Assembly: GCA_963969495.1 (NCBI GenBank) | Contig: OZ018329.1 | Coordinates: 74,476,912 to 74,540,911 of the forward strand | Reading direction: 5' to 3' | DNA length: 64,000 bases | From: Ceratothoa steindachneri | Lineage: Eukaryota; Arthropoda; Malacostraca; Isopoda; Cymothoidae | Part shown: in pieces, positions 10,546 to 22,059 of the stretch | How the letters are laid out: each line of letters starts with the position of its first letter | Numbering within the stretch: the stretch's first letter is position 1 | Translations under genes and position numbers: made by a program | The notes under the pieces: generated by a model | Databases searched by the model: none | The model's input: the letters and a program-made list of their open reading frames with translations, nothing else | Told to the model about the DNA's origin: nothing

Positions 10546-10977
10546 GAAAGTTTTGAAGGTCATAAGGTCATAAATCAGAATAACTGACAGCAAGCGACTC
10601 TTTGGTCAGCAGACCTTGTTTTTTAATCCACGTCGAAAAAGTAATCATATTTCAAAATGAATTGATAAAATTAACATAATCACACAGTCGGCTTTAAATG
10701 AGGCACGGCAGAGATGGTTAAATTAACAAAATTGAGGGGAGACAAAAAAGAACCAGAAATAAAAAGGTGATAAAGGTGTATGGAAGAGAAAATAAAGTGC
10801 TGAAAAAAGCGTACCACAAAAATGTTGATGACTATTTTTGCCGGTCGGCAGAAATGTCTTCTCATAGCAAGAGTGAATTGATTAACACACATAGATATAC
10901 ATATGTAGGCACGAGTGTACACGAGATGATAGTGAAAGTAAACAGAACAACTGTTTACTTGGCTGAGGGAGCGAATT

Positions 10978-10980
<3 letters not shown>

Positions 10981-11056
<76 letters not shown>
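10981..11056. repeat. (AT)n microsatellite
   Basis: A pure AT dinucleotide run of about 75 bases. Apparent open frames reading Ile-Tyr repeats across it are artefacts. Confidence 0.95.
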
Positions 11057-11059
<3 letters not shown>

Positions 11060-11374
11060 ACACTGTCTAACAAAATTTTTGTTTTTGTCGATTACTTTTC
11101 TTGTGTAATTTTGAACGTTGATTACTGAAATGACTCGTTTTTCACTAAATGGGTCCAGTTTTTCGTACATCGCCAATTAAATTTTAGGCGAATTCTTAAA
11201 ATTTAATCAAATTTTAACTACTATATTTCTGATTTTCCGATTTGTTAACTAATTTTCTATGAATATATAAACAAAATTTCAATTTAAAATGCCGCGAGGA
11301 CAATGGAAAAATAAGCCTGATAGATTCTTTTGCATTTCTCGCTCTTTAACATTAAAAAAAACCCCAAAGAATCT

Positions 11375-12560
11375 TAATGCCTCTTGTCAAAAAGCTATGC
11401 AATCTTCAATATGAGGATTTCCGTCAACGGACGAGAAATGATATCTTTAGGAGAGGGTGTGCGGTCAACAGGCGATAGACGATGTCGTCAATACAGTAGG
11501 TGCCGTCAAAGGTCGAAAGATGAAGTTTTCAGAACAAGTGGTTCGGTTAAATATCGACAGATGAAACCATCACGAAAGGTAGTGCCTTCAAGTGTTGAAG
11601 AATGAAGTCACTAGGACAGAGAGTGCCGTCAATGATCGACAAATAATGTCATCAGGTTAGTGAAGGATTACTCTTAACTGTTGAGTGATGAAATCACTAT
11701 GATAAGGTATAACGACATTACTATTTGACGGGCGAAGTCGTCACTACAGAGAGTGCAGTGAACGCACGATTGATAAAACTTTCATGAAGACAGACGAAAT
11801 CATCACGACAGAAAATACCGTTACCGTGACTGGTGTGCCGTTAACAGTCGACATAAGAGATCGTTAGGTAATAAAGTGTCGTCAACGGAGGCCTGATGAA
11901 ATCATCACAGCAGAAAGTGACATCAATGAAGTCATCATGACAGGTATTGCCGTCAACAGTCGACTCACGAAGTCATCAGGAAAAGGATGACTTCAACGGT
12001 TGTAATATGAAATCGCCCGAAATGGATGTCCCGCCAACGGTTAACATAAGAAGTGTCAGGACAGGTAATGCCGCCATCGCTATACAGACGAATTTTCCAG
12101 TAAAGAAAGTGCAGTTAACGGACAACTGCGAAGTCTTCATGGCAGAAGCACCGTCAACAGATGCAGAATAAAGTCATCAGGAGAGGTAGTGCCCCCAACA
12201 GTCGACGACAGGACTGCTTGTGAGATTAACGGTCAACAGATGAATTCTTCAGGACAGAGCTTGATGTTAAGATTCGATAGATAGGGTCATCAGGAAGGAC
12301 TGTGCCGTGAACAGTTGACATACCAAATCAATGGTACAAGAAGTTACGTTAATGTTCGACAGATAAAGTCATCATGTAAAGGAGTGCAGTACATGGCCGA
12401 CATGAAACTTGCTATGATAGGGTGTACCGCTATTACTCGACAGATGGAGTGTTCGACTAAGGAGGTGCTGTTAATAGATGGTGGAAATATTTGTTTCGAT
12501 ATTTTGTTAGAGAAAGATCCAGAAACAACTGAGAAAATGACAACCGTGTTCCGATAGGCG
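11375..12560 (+). repeat. Degenerate ~41 bp minisatellite
   Basis: Units of about 41 bases share GTGCCGTCAACAGTCGACAG and ATGAAGTCATCAGGACAGA. At 11508-11690 successive units align at exactly 41 bases; elsewhere indels blur the period. Roughly 25-28 units fit. Short open frames inside (11384-11605, 11947-12171, 12315-12557) share no domain signature and are explained by the repeat. Variation between units is high, so the array is old. Confidence 0.8.
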
Positions 12561-12579
12561 AGAGAAAATGACGATCGCA

Positions 12580-13740
12580 ATACACCGATGCCAGGCGCCA
12601 GAAGGTGAAAAATTAAGGAATTAGAATTTCACCTTAATCGGTCTTAATTGGAGGACGTTGTTTTAATTCAATCGGTAAGTTGGAAGAAAAGGCAACTATA
12701 TAGGGTAGTGCGTACTATGATAGTAATCTCATTGCACTTGCTTTCATTCGATTCTACTGGTAGTATTTGATGGTCTACTAGTTGTTATTTTCCTTGGGTC
12801 CTGAGCGAATACAGTCGTTTCACACCAAGCAAACTGAGGGCTTTGCTCCAATAGGACAGCGTGTTGCTCTCTTCTCTTTTATACCGTAGTGTGTAAGGGG
12901 AGTGAAAGACAGGAGTGGGAAGCGATTAATTCGAAGGAAGAAAACATAAACAGTAAGAGTCATAGATATAAGGCACATATATAACAGGTTGCCAGAATCA
13001 ACCCGAGGAGATATTAATTAAAAATGATTAAGGTGTCTATTTCCCTACTTTTTTACAATATAATCGTAATTATATTTTATTATTAATCCACCATTGCCTT
13101 TCAATAATTATCTAACTCATTAGGTATTTATCAAATGAACGTATCATTATGTATACTTCTTCACCGTTCTTAGCTTTAAACCAATCAATTTATGGGATTT
13201 GTGAGTCTGGGAGAAAGTGGTCAACATTGATTATGCAGTCAATAAAGCTTGGTTATTTAATGTCCTAATTTAAAATTTATTCTCCTTTTCTTTAGATAGC
13301 TTTAACTCATGCATAAAATGGTTCTTAAACATTTAAGCACTCGAATTCTGAATGAATTGATCGTATTCGCTTTAACAACATTGGATGGAGGAACTTTCCG
13401 TCACCTTCTTTATCAAAAGATTCTTCCTCAAGTTCGTTCAGAATTGCTTCCTTTTTAATTCGTATTTAGGCCACGGTGAAGCTGAGGCCGACTGTTTGGA
13501 GGAAACGGTTATCGCTCAGCCATGATCTAGTTGATATATATTTTTTTAAATACATTTACATTTAGCTGATATATTGCTGGTGTGTGGGGGGGTGGGGTTG
13601 CTTATGCAAACCAGCCTCGTCTAAATTATATATATATGCCTCCCTTCTGGTGCCTGCCATTAAAGGCATAGTCGCCGAAATGACACTAATGACGAAAAGG
13701 AGACAATAAAACCATGGTAATCACAAACATGGTAATTTGA
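12580..13740. other. Unassigned AT-rich DNA
   Basis: No supported coding sequence, RNA gene or clear repeat. A GTGTGTGGGGGGGTGGGG run at about 13580-13597 is the only low-complexity feature. Confidence 0.4.
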
Positions 13741-13743
13741 AAT

Positions 13744-14209
13744 CAGGCACGGATCCAGGGGGCGGGCTGAGGAGGTTGAAGCCCTCCAAATTTCAGACCT
13801 CTTTATGTTTATATATATTTTTTTATAAGCCATACTTTTTTTCTTATATTCTGAAATACATGTCATAATATAGAATATATATAAACACAGTTTTTAAGCC
13901 GTTGCGATCGAATGTATCTTATATGATACATGTCTGAAATTCAGGTAAATCTCAAAAATAATTATTAAATTCATTATTATACTTTAGCTGACGTCCCAAC
14001 ACCAAAATTCATCATTGGCTGATGTGTGGAGAAATTGGGATCTGAGAGAGCTGGTGCTCGCTCCTTTATGAAATGCTGTTATTTATTATCAATGGTGTGT
14101 AAGATAACCATTATCTATTAATGACCAATGCCCTTTCCTCAGAATCCTCAAAGGAATGAATTCATGTTAGCCCCCCCCCATTTTTTTATCCTGGATCCGC
14201 CATTGCCTG
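13744..14209. mobile_element. Short non-autonomous DNA element (466 bp), tentative
   Basis: The left end reads CAGGCACGGATCCAGG. The right end, reverse-complemented, reads CAGGCAATGGCGGATCCAGG, so the two ends form an imperfect terminal inverted repeat. AAAT flanks both ends (13740-13743 and 14210-14213) and could be a target duplication. The interior has no coding sequence. The superfamily is not determinable. Confidence 0.5.
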
Positions 14210-14213
14210 AAAT

Positions 14214-16020
14214 CTTACCACCACGTTAATGAAATATGCGCTTATATAATTTAATAAAATAATTTGAAGAAAAATGGGTTGAAAAAAAATGTTAAACGCG
14301 TCTAGAAAATGTCATCTCTGCCAGCGATTTAATCGCCTCACACTAATTAGTGAAATACACCTGACTTTGAACAATCACGTGATGAATCAACGGAATTCGC
14401 TCATTTCTTATTCCGAGTTTACGAAAGTTCCTCAAAGCCCGTTCTAAATCAATCCAAACTCCGACCAGTAACAGTTCAGGAACACTAATAAGATGATATC
14501 CCAGTTTTCAAAAATTTCGTGGTAAATTGTTGTCGATGAGATGGAATCCTCGGAAGGTTTTGTGCAGTTAGATTTTCATACATCCACGGCTGGAAAGAAA
14601 TCATCTTTAATGGCACCCACAACATCCTAATCCGGGTGGAAATGAGGTCGGAAAAACACATTTACTAACAAGATTTTTATTTACCCGATAAGTCCTCTTT
14701 CTCCGTCTGAACAGAGTATTTCCTCATACTCGTCCACATGCTCCGGGTAATCCCTCAGGAATTCCTGGAATTAAAGAACATTTGAATTTGTGGACGACAT
14801 TGTAGTTGTGGGACTCTCCAGCTTCGACTGACGATACTGGTGGCAGTTTTTTAAGATTTAGTCTGTGAATTTTGATATGATTTAATAAGGGTGGAAGTTG
14901 GCAGAATTAGTCAGTTTTTTGTTCATGTGTGTAATAAATGCTGTCTATTCCACTGGGTCTTCTCTGCGCCTAAGTTCTTATATCCCTGTTCTTTCTAAGT
15001 CAATCCGCTACTTTTGCTCATCACTATCTAATTAACTTCGCCTCCCAAAGCTAAGTGGTTGCTATTACATTTTCTCTTTCTCCTTCATTCATTGTAGCAA
15101 TTTTTATTTCAATATCGACAACGGTTTCAGTCTACATTCCCCTGAAGTCGAACGGGTGGATCTTCCCTAAGCCATATAAGGATTCAAACACTTACTGGTT
15201 GGTAGCAAGAACATTTCAATACCATTTTTAATACCCACTCTATCTAAACGAAGCTAGTGATTGTGATTTTGATCTTTATGTTGGTTTCATTATTTAGTTA
15301 GGAGACCCGCCCAAATGGAAAGGACGAGAAAATGTTAATAAATAAATTAATATTTTCCTTCAATTTGCTATGGACGATCCAAAGGCTTTATTAATGTTTG
15401 GACGTCATTGCTGGTAAACTAAGGAGAGTTGCGCGGCCTGACACTCACAAACACCACAAGTAGTCTACTCTGTAGCACATTCTGGCTACGAGTATGTACC
15501 TTTTTCACATTTTCACTTCTCATAACTCAACCATATTTGCACAAAAATTCCAAATCTTTCGTCAAGGTGGAGGGGAATTTGCCCCAAATTGGACACTATG
15601 CACTCCACTGCTCTTCGCCCGACAGAAAAAGCTTTTACTGAAGGAAACACTTTTATAGATTAAGTTGTGAAGAAATTAAGCTCCTTTTAAGAAGACTTAC
15701 CTCTCTTTATGCAGGCGGGTCCCGACAAGATAATGAAATAGACATAAAGGCCAGTATGACAATTGTTGGTGAGCCTGAGGGCACCAGGGGTGGAGAGGTG
15801 AGGAAGTATTATGTTTTTGTCACCAAACAGCGTTCAGGTGTAACCTTCGTCGCCCCGAGGCAGAGGAACCTGTTCTGCGTCAGAGGTATGTAGATATAGA
15901 TACCCATCGGCAGGATTCCTTGGACCAAGTATGTGTTGTGCTGTGAAGACGGGAGATGAAAGAAAGTGGTGTTGTAATTGGCTGTGTGTGATGAGATCTC
16001 TACATGGCCTTACGTTGGCG
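14214..16020. other. Unassigned DNA
   Basis: No supported coding sequence. Open frames at 15429-15641 and 15834-16196 have no recognisable domain. The latter overlaps the tRNA-like segment at 16025-16094. Confidence 0.35.
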
Positions 16021-16024
16021 TCCG

Positions 16025-16094
16025 CTCTTGGAGGGATCGAACCCAGTATCGCGACGCTCATAGACCAGCGCCGTATCCACTCGGCTAGCAAGAG
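16025..16094 (-). repeat. tRNA-like segment (tRNA-derived SINE head or tRNA pseudogene)
   Basis: On the minus strand a 70-base segment can fold like a tRNA: a six-base acceptor-type stem (CTCTTG with CAAGAG), a D-arm GCCGAGTGGATACGGC, a weak anticodon stem CGCT/AGCG, and a T-arm GGGTTCGATCCCT that is also a good polymerase III B box. The anticodon stem is imperfect and no CCA or clean seven-base loop is seen, so a SINE head or pseudogene is more likely than a working tRNA. Confidence 0.5.
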
Positions 16095-16711
16095 TTTTGG
16101 CTGGATATGGTAAGGTCCCTTAATAGGGATGCAGGCAAGTGAAGCACACTTAAAGAATATCATGCTATATGAATGCAGCAAAGAGAATACTGCCAAATCA
16201 GGGGTAAAAGATATTACAGAATGTGTGGAGATGAGTTAAATGTTCCTAAATGTCCGCTTTAGTTGAACGAAAAATGGCACTCAGGCGATTTCGGACTGAA
16301 GAATTCGGAGGGTAGAGGCAGCCATACTGCAAATGATCTTGATACTCTTAAAGCCATTTTAGACTCTAAGCCTAAACAGGAGCCGTGAAATGTCAATCAT
16401 TTTAAATATAAGTCATGAAGCAATGTGTAAACATCTCATAAACAGGGAAGGTTAACACAAATGGTGTATATATGACATAAATTGTCTGTCTTTGGGTCAA
16501 CGTTCACAGCGTGTGAGTATTGCTTCATCTCTATTAGCTCGAAATGACCTTGTACCAATTCTGAACAGAACTGTTACGGTATATGAAAAGTGGTTCTTTA
16601 TTGCAATAGTAAGGGCAAATCAAAAGCTTAATGGTAAACAAAACCCATTACTACTTTGAGGTGTAGTATCCAACTGAAAAAGGCTATCTTTTGCATTTGG
16701 TGGGAAGTGCA

Positions 16712-17835
16712 AAGGAGTTATTTATTATGATCACCTCAATGATAAGTAAAGGAATAATTCATTATGATCACCTTAATGATAAGTAAAGGATTTCTTCATT
16801 GTGATCACCTCAATGATAAGTAAAGGAGTTATTCATTATGATCACCTCAATGATAAGTAAAGGAATTATTCATTATGATCACCTCAATAATAAGTAAAGA
16901 AGTTATACATTGTGATCACCTCAATGATAAGTAAAGGAGTTATTCATTATGATCACCTCAATGATAAGTAAAGGAGTTATTCATTGTAATCACCTCAATG
17001 ATAAGTAAAGGAGTTATTCATTGTGATCACCTCAATGATAAGTAAAGGAGTTATTCATTATGATCACCTCACTGATAAGTAAAGGAGTTATCTATTGTGA
17101 TCATCTCAATGATAAGTAAAGGAGTTATTCTTAGTAATCACCTCAATGATAAGTCAGGGAATAATTCATTATGATCATCTCAATGATAAGTAAAGGATTT
17201 CTTCATTGTGATCACCTCAATGATAGGTAAAGGAGTTATTTATTATGATGACCTCAATGATAAATAAAGGAGTTATTCATTATGATCACCTCAATGATAA
17301 GTAAAGGATTTCTTCATTGTGATCACCTCAATTATAAGTAAAGGAGTTATTCATTATGATCACCTCAATGATAAGTAAATGAGTTATTCATTGTAATCAC
17401 CTCAATGATAAGTAAAGGAGTTATTCATTGTGATCACCTCAATGATAAGTCAAGGAATAATTCATTATGATCACCTCAATGATAAGTAAAGGATTTCTTC
17501 ATTGTGATCACCTCAATGATAAGTTAAGGAGTTATTCATTATGATCACCTCAATGATAAATAAAGGAGTTATTCATTATGATCACCTCAATAATAAGTAA
17601 AGAAGTTATCCATTGTGATCACCTCAATGATAAGTAAAGGAGTTATTCATTATGATCACCTCAATGATAAGTAAAGGAGTTATTCATTGTAATCACCTCA
17701 ATGATAAGTAAAGGAGTTATTCATTGTGATCACCTCAATGATATGCAAAGGAGTTATCCATTGTGATCATCTCAATGATAATTAAGGGAGTTATTCATTG
17801 TGATCACCTCAATGATAAGTAAAGAAGTTACTGCA
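16712..17835 (+). repeat. 37-bp minisatellite, about 30 copies
   Basis: The unit is GGAGTTATTCATTATG followed by ATCACCTCAATGATAAGTAAA, with a period of exactly 37 bases (for example GATCACC at 16803 and 16840). Units differ by only a few substitutions (ATTATGATC versus ATTGTGATC, GGAGTT versus GGAATA or GGATTT), and blocks of variants recur in the same order near 16915-17010 and 17625-17720. That pattern implies higher-order duplication. No coding frame crosses it. Confidence 0.95.
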
Positions 17836-18651
17836 GAGCTATTAAGTGTTCAACAATTGCAACGTTTAAATGATGCTTTTAAACATAAACTCCCTTAACT
17901 GGTCAAACCATAGCTGTTCTTTATCCTCCAAGGTCACCGAACCTTACACCATCTGGTTACCATTTATTTAAGTCATGGCATCGTCTGAATGGTGAAAATG
18001 GATGTCACAAATCATACATGTCTTCGAAACCGAATGAATTCTTTAGACGGGTATCCACTGCTTATGCAGTTGGGCACGACTGGGGGACGATCCTCACACC
18101 ACGCTAAACAAGTGACTGTAATAATAGACCAATTTTACAGTCCTATAAAATAACTGTATCAATTATTTATTTTAACCTTCACTTCTGCCGCCGTAGTACA
18201 TGGGATCGTTTTCATGCAATCAGGTCGAACGACTAAAGGTGAGGGTCTAAATAGAAATCTAAATAGAAAAAGGAATCCCGTGATGTGAGATCATATATCA
18301 TTTAGTCACGAGTATATCTACAGGCCAAATGAGGTTCTCCCTCTCCCGCATTCGAGCATTTCCCCTTGTTCCGAGGTGCACGAAAAGAGGCGATAATTCT
18401 GGCCATTTTTTACTTGGATTAGTCTCGTTTTTCTTTCCTTGTCTGTCCGATCCTCTTTGACCTCCAACGACCATCACCCAATCAGTTACCAACCATTAAC
18501 TATCAAATAAATAACGTTACCACAAATTTGGTAATTTAACAATCGCAGATGATGGGATTATCCTTCAAGGCGATAAGGGCTCGCTCGTAATGAAGATACG
18601 ACTCCTGCCCATCTGAAAGGATGTTAAATTCAAATTAACAGACAAAACTAA
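17836..18651. other. Unassigned DNA before the MULE
   Basis: A possible decayed Tc1-type transposase end is seen at about 17860-18010 (strings like HHLVTIYLSHGIV and TVLYPPRSPNLTPS-like codons out of frame), but it is too weak to call. Nothing else was recognised. Confidence 0.25.
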
Positions 18652-20815
18652 CATTTTCGCCGTAAGACAATTTGGCCGTAAGGAATATTCACCGAAAAAA
18701 AACAACAAATTACAAACAAAAAAAAGTTAACTGAACCTTAAAATCTTTATATAAGTCACCTTTGATCTTAATCAACCAACTAACCAGTTAAAGAGAGGTA
18801 ATTTCTATATAATTAAGCTATCTACTTCACAGACTGCTATTGTGCCTACTTTGATAAATAATTTCGTGCACTAACCCCTAACAATGGTTTATACAGTGGA
18901 AATTAGCCGTGGGGTGTGAAATTGTGGATGGTATGAACTATGTTTATAGAATTGATAGAAAGTACCGGCGAAAAGACTTATTGGAAATGCGAAATTAAAG
19001 AATGTAAAACAAGAGTGCATACCGTGCTGAGAGAGGATAATTTATCAATATGTTAAATATTCGGTGAACATTGTCATCCTTCTCAACGCTCGAAACCCAA
19101 AGTTTATCAAGCAAACGCTAAATTAAAATCAAAAGCTACCAATTCACAAACCTCTGCGTGATCGTTAATTGCCGATATTTCATCAAACTTAGATAACAAC
19201 GCTTCATCCCTGATGCCGCCTGTAGCACATTTGTCTCGCAAATGTGCTACAGGTTTACAAATGTTACAACATAACCTTAAAAAGGATACGTTCCTTTCTC
19301 GTTATTTTCTAGTATTTCCCTTTAGGGATACAATAAACGTTTTGAATGGCCTTGAATAATTAATAAATTGATATATAACAGACACACAGATAAATAGAAT
19401 CGTTTAGTGAATTCATTATATAATTTTTTTTTATATATTCACCCTTATCTTAATATAGCGGGTGGAGGTTATTGCAATCAATTTGAATTTACCCCCAATC
19501 CCAACCGTAAGAACTGGATACACAATTCCAGATGAGTACAAATTTATCGAAAATGGCGAATAGTTTCTATTATATGATAGTGAAGATGATGAAGACAGAA
19601 TTCTAGTGTTTGGCACAGAATTGGGGTTAGATGACCTTGAAAATGCTAAGGATTGGGCTTGTGATGCTACTTTTAAATGTAGCCCAGATATATATTATCA
19701 GTTATTCACGTTAATCATAGTATTGATAGTATTAGTATCACACGTCTTTTTGTTTTGCTTCCCGGTAAATCAGAAGGAACGTAAAGCAGATTTTTCAGTG
19801 CCCTAAAGGACTTACGCCCAGCATTCGATCCTGAAACTTTAATGGTTGACTTCGAGAAGGCAACTATCAACGCTTTCTCTAACATATTCACAACAAAAAC
19901 TATTACAGGTTGTTTATTTCATATGGCAAAGAATATTTAACGTAAAGTTGTTGATATTGGTTTAAAGATGCGCTATCAAACAGACGCTGAATTTAACACG
20001 AAAATTAAATGTTTCACAGCATTAGCATTTCTTCCATTTAGCGATGTTATCGATGGATTCATCAAATTGACCGATGATGATGATTTGTGCCCCAAGAGTT
20101 GGTATCTTACTTTGAAACTCACTATATAGGAGGAGAATGAGGCCGAGGCGCGCAAAGACCAAGAATGGAGCCAACATTTCCTACAGAATTGTGGAATGTT
20201 TTCAACAGAACTATTAATAATAGACCAAGATCGAACAACAGTATAGAAGGCTTCCATGATGCAATACAAAGCTCCAGTACTAAAATGCATCCAAGTATTT
20301 TGAAACTTAGAATTTATTTAATGAAAGAAGAGAGTTTCGCGAGGAAGAAAAAGTATGATTTAGATCGACGAGACGCAGCACAATTGAAGAAAAAGTATAG
20401 CTATATTAATGCAAGACTTCAGAAACAAGTGTTGCATACAATCAGTAGCAAAAAATAAATTATTTACGCAGCATTGCATGGAATTACACACGTTTTAAAT
20501 ACATCATTATGTTATTTTTAAGATGTTTTATAACTGAACTTTACCAAGGAATAAAGACTCGCCATGTTTAATGCTCATATAATGTTTTGTATACGTTTTG
20601 ATATTTTAAATGTCTCATTATGTTATTTTTAAGAAATTTTATTACTGAATTTTACCAATGAATAAAAACTAGCTATATTTAATGCTTATATAATATTTTT
20701 TACATTTAATAAAGACCAGACTATTTAATGCTTATATAATACCATTTATCGTCAATTAAATAAAATACATTACGGCGAATTTGCCTTAGGGCCAAATTGT
20801 CTTACGGCGAAAATG
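18652..20815 (+). mobile_element. MULE DNA transposon with FLYWCH-type domain
   Basis: The left end at 18652 reads CATTTTCGCCGTAAGACAAT followed by TTGGCCGTAAGGAATATTC. The reverse complement of 20770-20815 reads CATTTTCGCCGTAAGACAAT followed by TTGGCCCTAAGGCAAATTC, an inverted repeat of about 45 bases. Inside lie FLYWCH-like and MULE transposase remnants in the same orientation. The right end has an additional TTACGGCGAATTTT subrepeat (20817-20830). No clear 8-9 base target duplication could be fixed because the outer boundary is ambiguous. Confidence 0.8.
18882..20458 (+). pseudogene. MULE transposase with N-terminal FLYWCH zinc finger, broken
   Basis: At 18885-19110 frame-shifted pieces read VEISRG, EKTYWKCEIKECKTRVHT and GEHCHPS, a FLYWCH-like Cys2His2 arrangement for DNA binding. 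From about 19500 the transposase follows: IPDEYKFIENGE, SEDDEDRILVFGTELGLDDL, AKDWACDATFKCSPDIYYQL (first catalytic Asp), VDFEKATINAFSNIF (second Asp), GCLFHMAKN (C...H motif), and TELWNVFNRTINNRPRSNNS-IEGFHDA (Glu region). It ends at TAA 20456-20458. Several stops and frameshifts make it inactive. Domain order and the terminal repeats agree. Confidence 0.75.
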
Positions 20816-21029
20816 ATTACGGCGAATTTTCATAGAACCCTGTTAAAGTACAGATGAGATTCAAAGTAGAGAAATGTATAACACTACAAATTGTCTGGAA
20901 AGATGTATAGTAGAAAGAAAGTTTTGTGGGGCAATATTTAACAAATACTAAATCGATACAGTAAGTCAAATTCGTCTGCAGAACTGTTGGCATCAAGACT
21001 GAAGAAATAAAACCTCCTCTCTGACAGTG

Positions 21030-22054
21030 CTCGCATCACCTTCTGCCACATCAGACATCAAGAGTGCCTCCGTTTTTTACTCTGAAGAGAAGGACTGGGT
21101 GTACTGTACAGATATTTTGCAGCTTCAACACAGTTTATTGATAGCAGCAAGCGATAGCCGAAATGTGTTCAGCTGCACAACGACAACCAGTTTACCTCCG
21201 TACCCCTCACTCATTCGGCTACACTGAAAGAGAAGTATGAAGCGGTGAAGTACGGGCTGGATAAAATTTGTTAAGATAGGCAAGAGTAGTCTATTTGTAT
21301 TGAAATAAAGATTGTGAGGTTTTGGGGGAAACAACAGTTCGGATTCACCAAGTACCAGTGCTCTCTCTATGCATGTGGGATAGTAGTGACATAGCTCAGC
21401 CTTACATGAAGAAGGAGTGGCTTGCATGGGAAAAATTGGTGTCTTGGAAAGCAAGGAACGTCAAAAACAACACTCTGATGGACAGATACAGGATACTCTT
21501 CCCACCGCTGCACATCAAGCTCGGCTTGATCAAACAGTTCACCAAAGCTCTGGACAAGGATGGTGGCTGCTTCACTTACTTGTGTCACGCTTTTCCTAGA
21601 TTGACCATGGAGAAGCTGAAAGCTGGCATCTTTGACAGTCCTCAACTCTCGCAGCTCATCAGAGATCCAGAGTTTGAAAACACAATGAACGAAGTAGAAC
21701 TGGAAGTGTGGAAGGCTTTTGTTCTGGTCGGGAAGAACTTGCTTGGCAACAAGAAGGCCACGAACTACAGAGAACTTGTCATCAATATGTTGACTGTTTA
21801 CAGAAACCTCTAAAGTGACATGAGCCTCAAAATGCATTACTTATTTTCAAATATGGTTCGGTTTCCTGAGAATCTGGGATCAGTAAACGACGAGCAGGGC
21901 GGAGAGATTCCATCAGGCCATGGAAGAGACGGATACCAGGTCTCAGAGACGCTGTGATGCAGTCATGATGGTTGATTACTGTTGGACTCTGAAGAGAGAC
22001 ATCCCCACCGATGAACATTCTAGGAGTTCGAAGAAACGGAAGTTCATGCCCTGA
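21030..22054 (+). pseudogene. Repeat-encoded protein of unknown function, widespread in arthropods
   Basis: The best frame (21322-21813) contains CMWDSSDIAQPYMKKEW, RILFPPLHIKLGLIKQFTKA, GCFTYLCHAFPRLTMEKLKA and LIRDPEFENTMNEVELEVWK. After a stop at 21811 and a frameshift, homology continues with KMHYLFSNMVRFPENLGS, GERFHQ-like codons, and VMMVDYCWTLKRDIPTDEHS up to TGA at 22052-22054. Upstream pieces (VYCTDI at about 21098, FIDSSKR, LKEKYEAVKYGLDK) belong to the same protein. I recognise this as a multi-copy protein seen in many arthropod genomes, probably of mobile-element origin. I cannot name a function. It is disrupted by stops and shifts. Confidence 0.6.
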
Positions 22055-22059
22055 ATTCT

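Noticed and set aside
10680..11176. Open frames rich in Ile-Tyr repeats (also at 34489-34998 and 36602-37111)
   Set aside because: They arise from reading (AT)n through in all frames. Only the Penelope-like part at 36960-37111 has independent support.
11384..12557. Short genes in the 11.4-12.6 kb region
   Set aside because: The open frames follow the 41-bp repeat phase and share no domain. They are products of the repeat.
16712..17835. A CRISPR-like array
   Set aside because: The period is 37 bases without distinct spacers; adjacent units are nearly identical over their whole length, and the DNA is eukaryotic. It is a minisatellite.
21367..21837. A 156-codon minus-strand open frame
   Set aside because: It is antisense to the conserved repeat protein at 21030-22054, which has homologous blocks on the plus strand.
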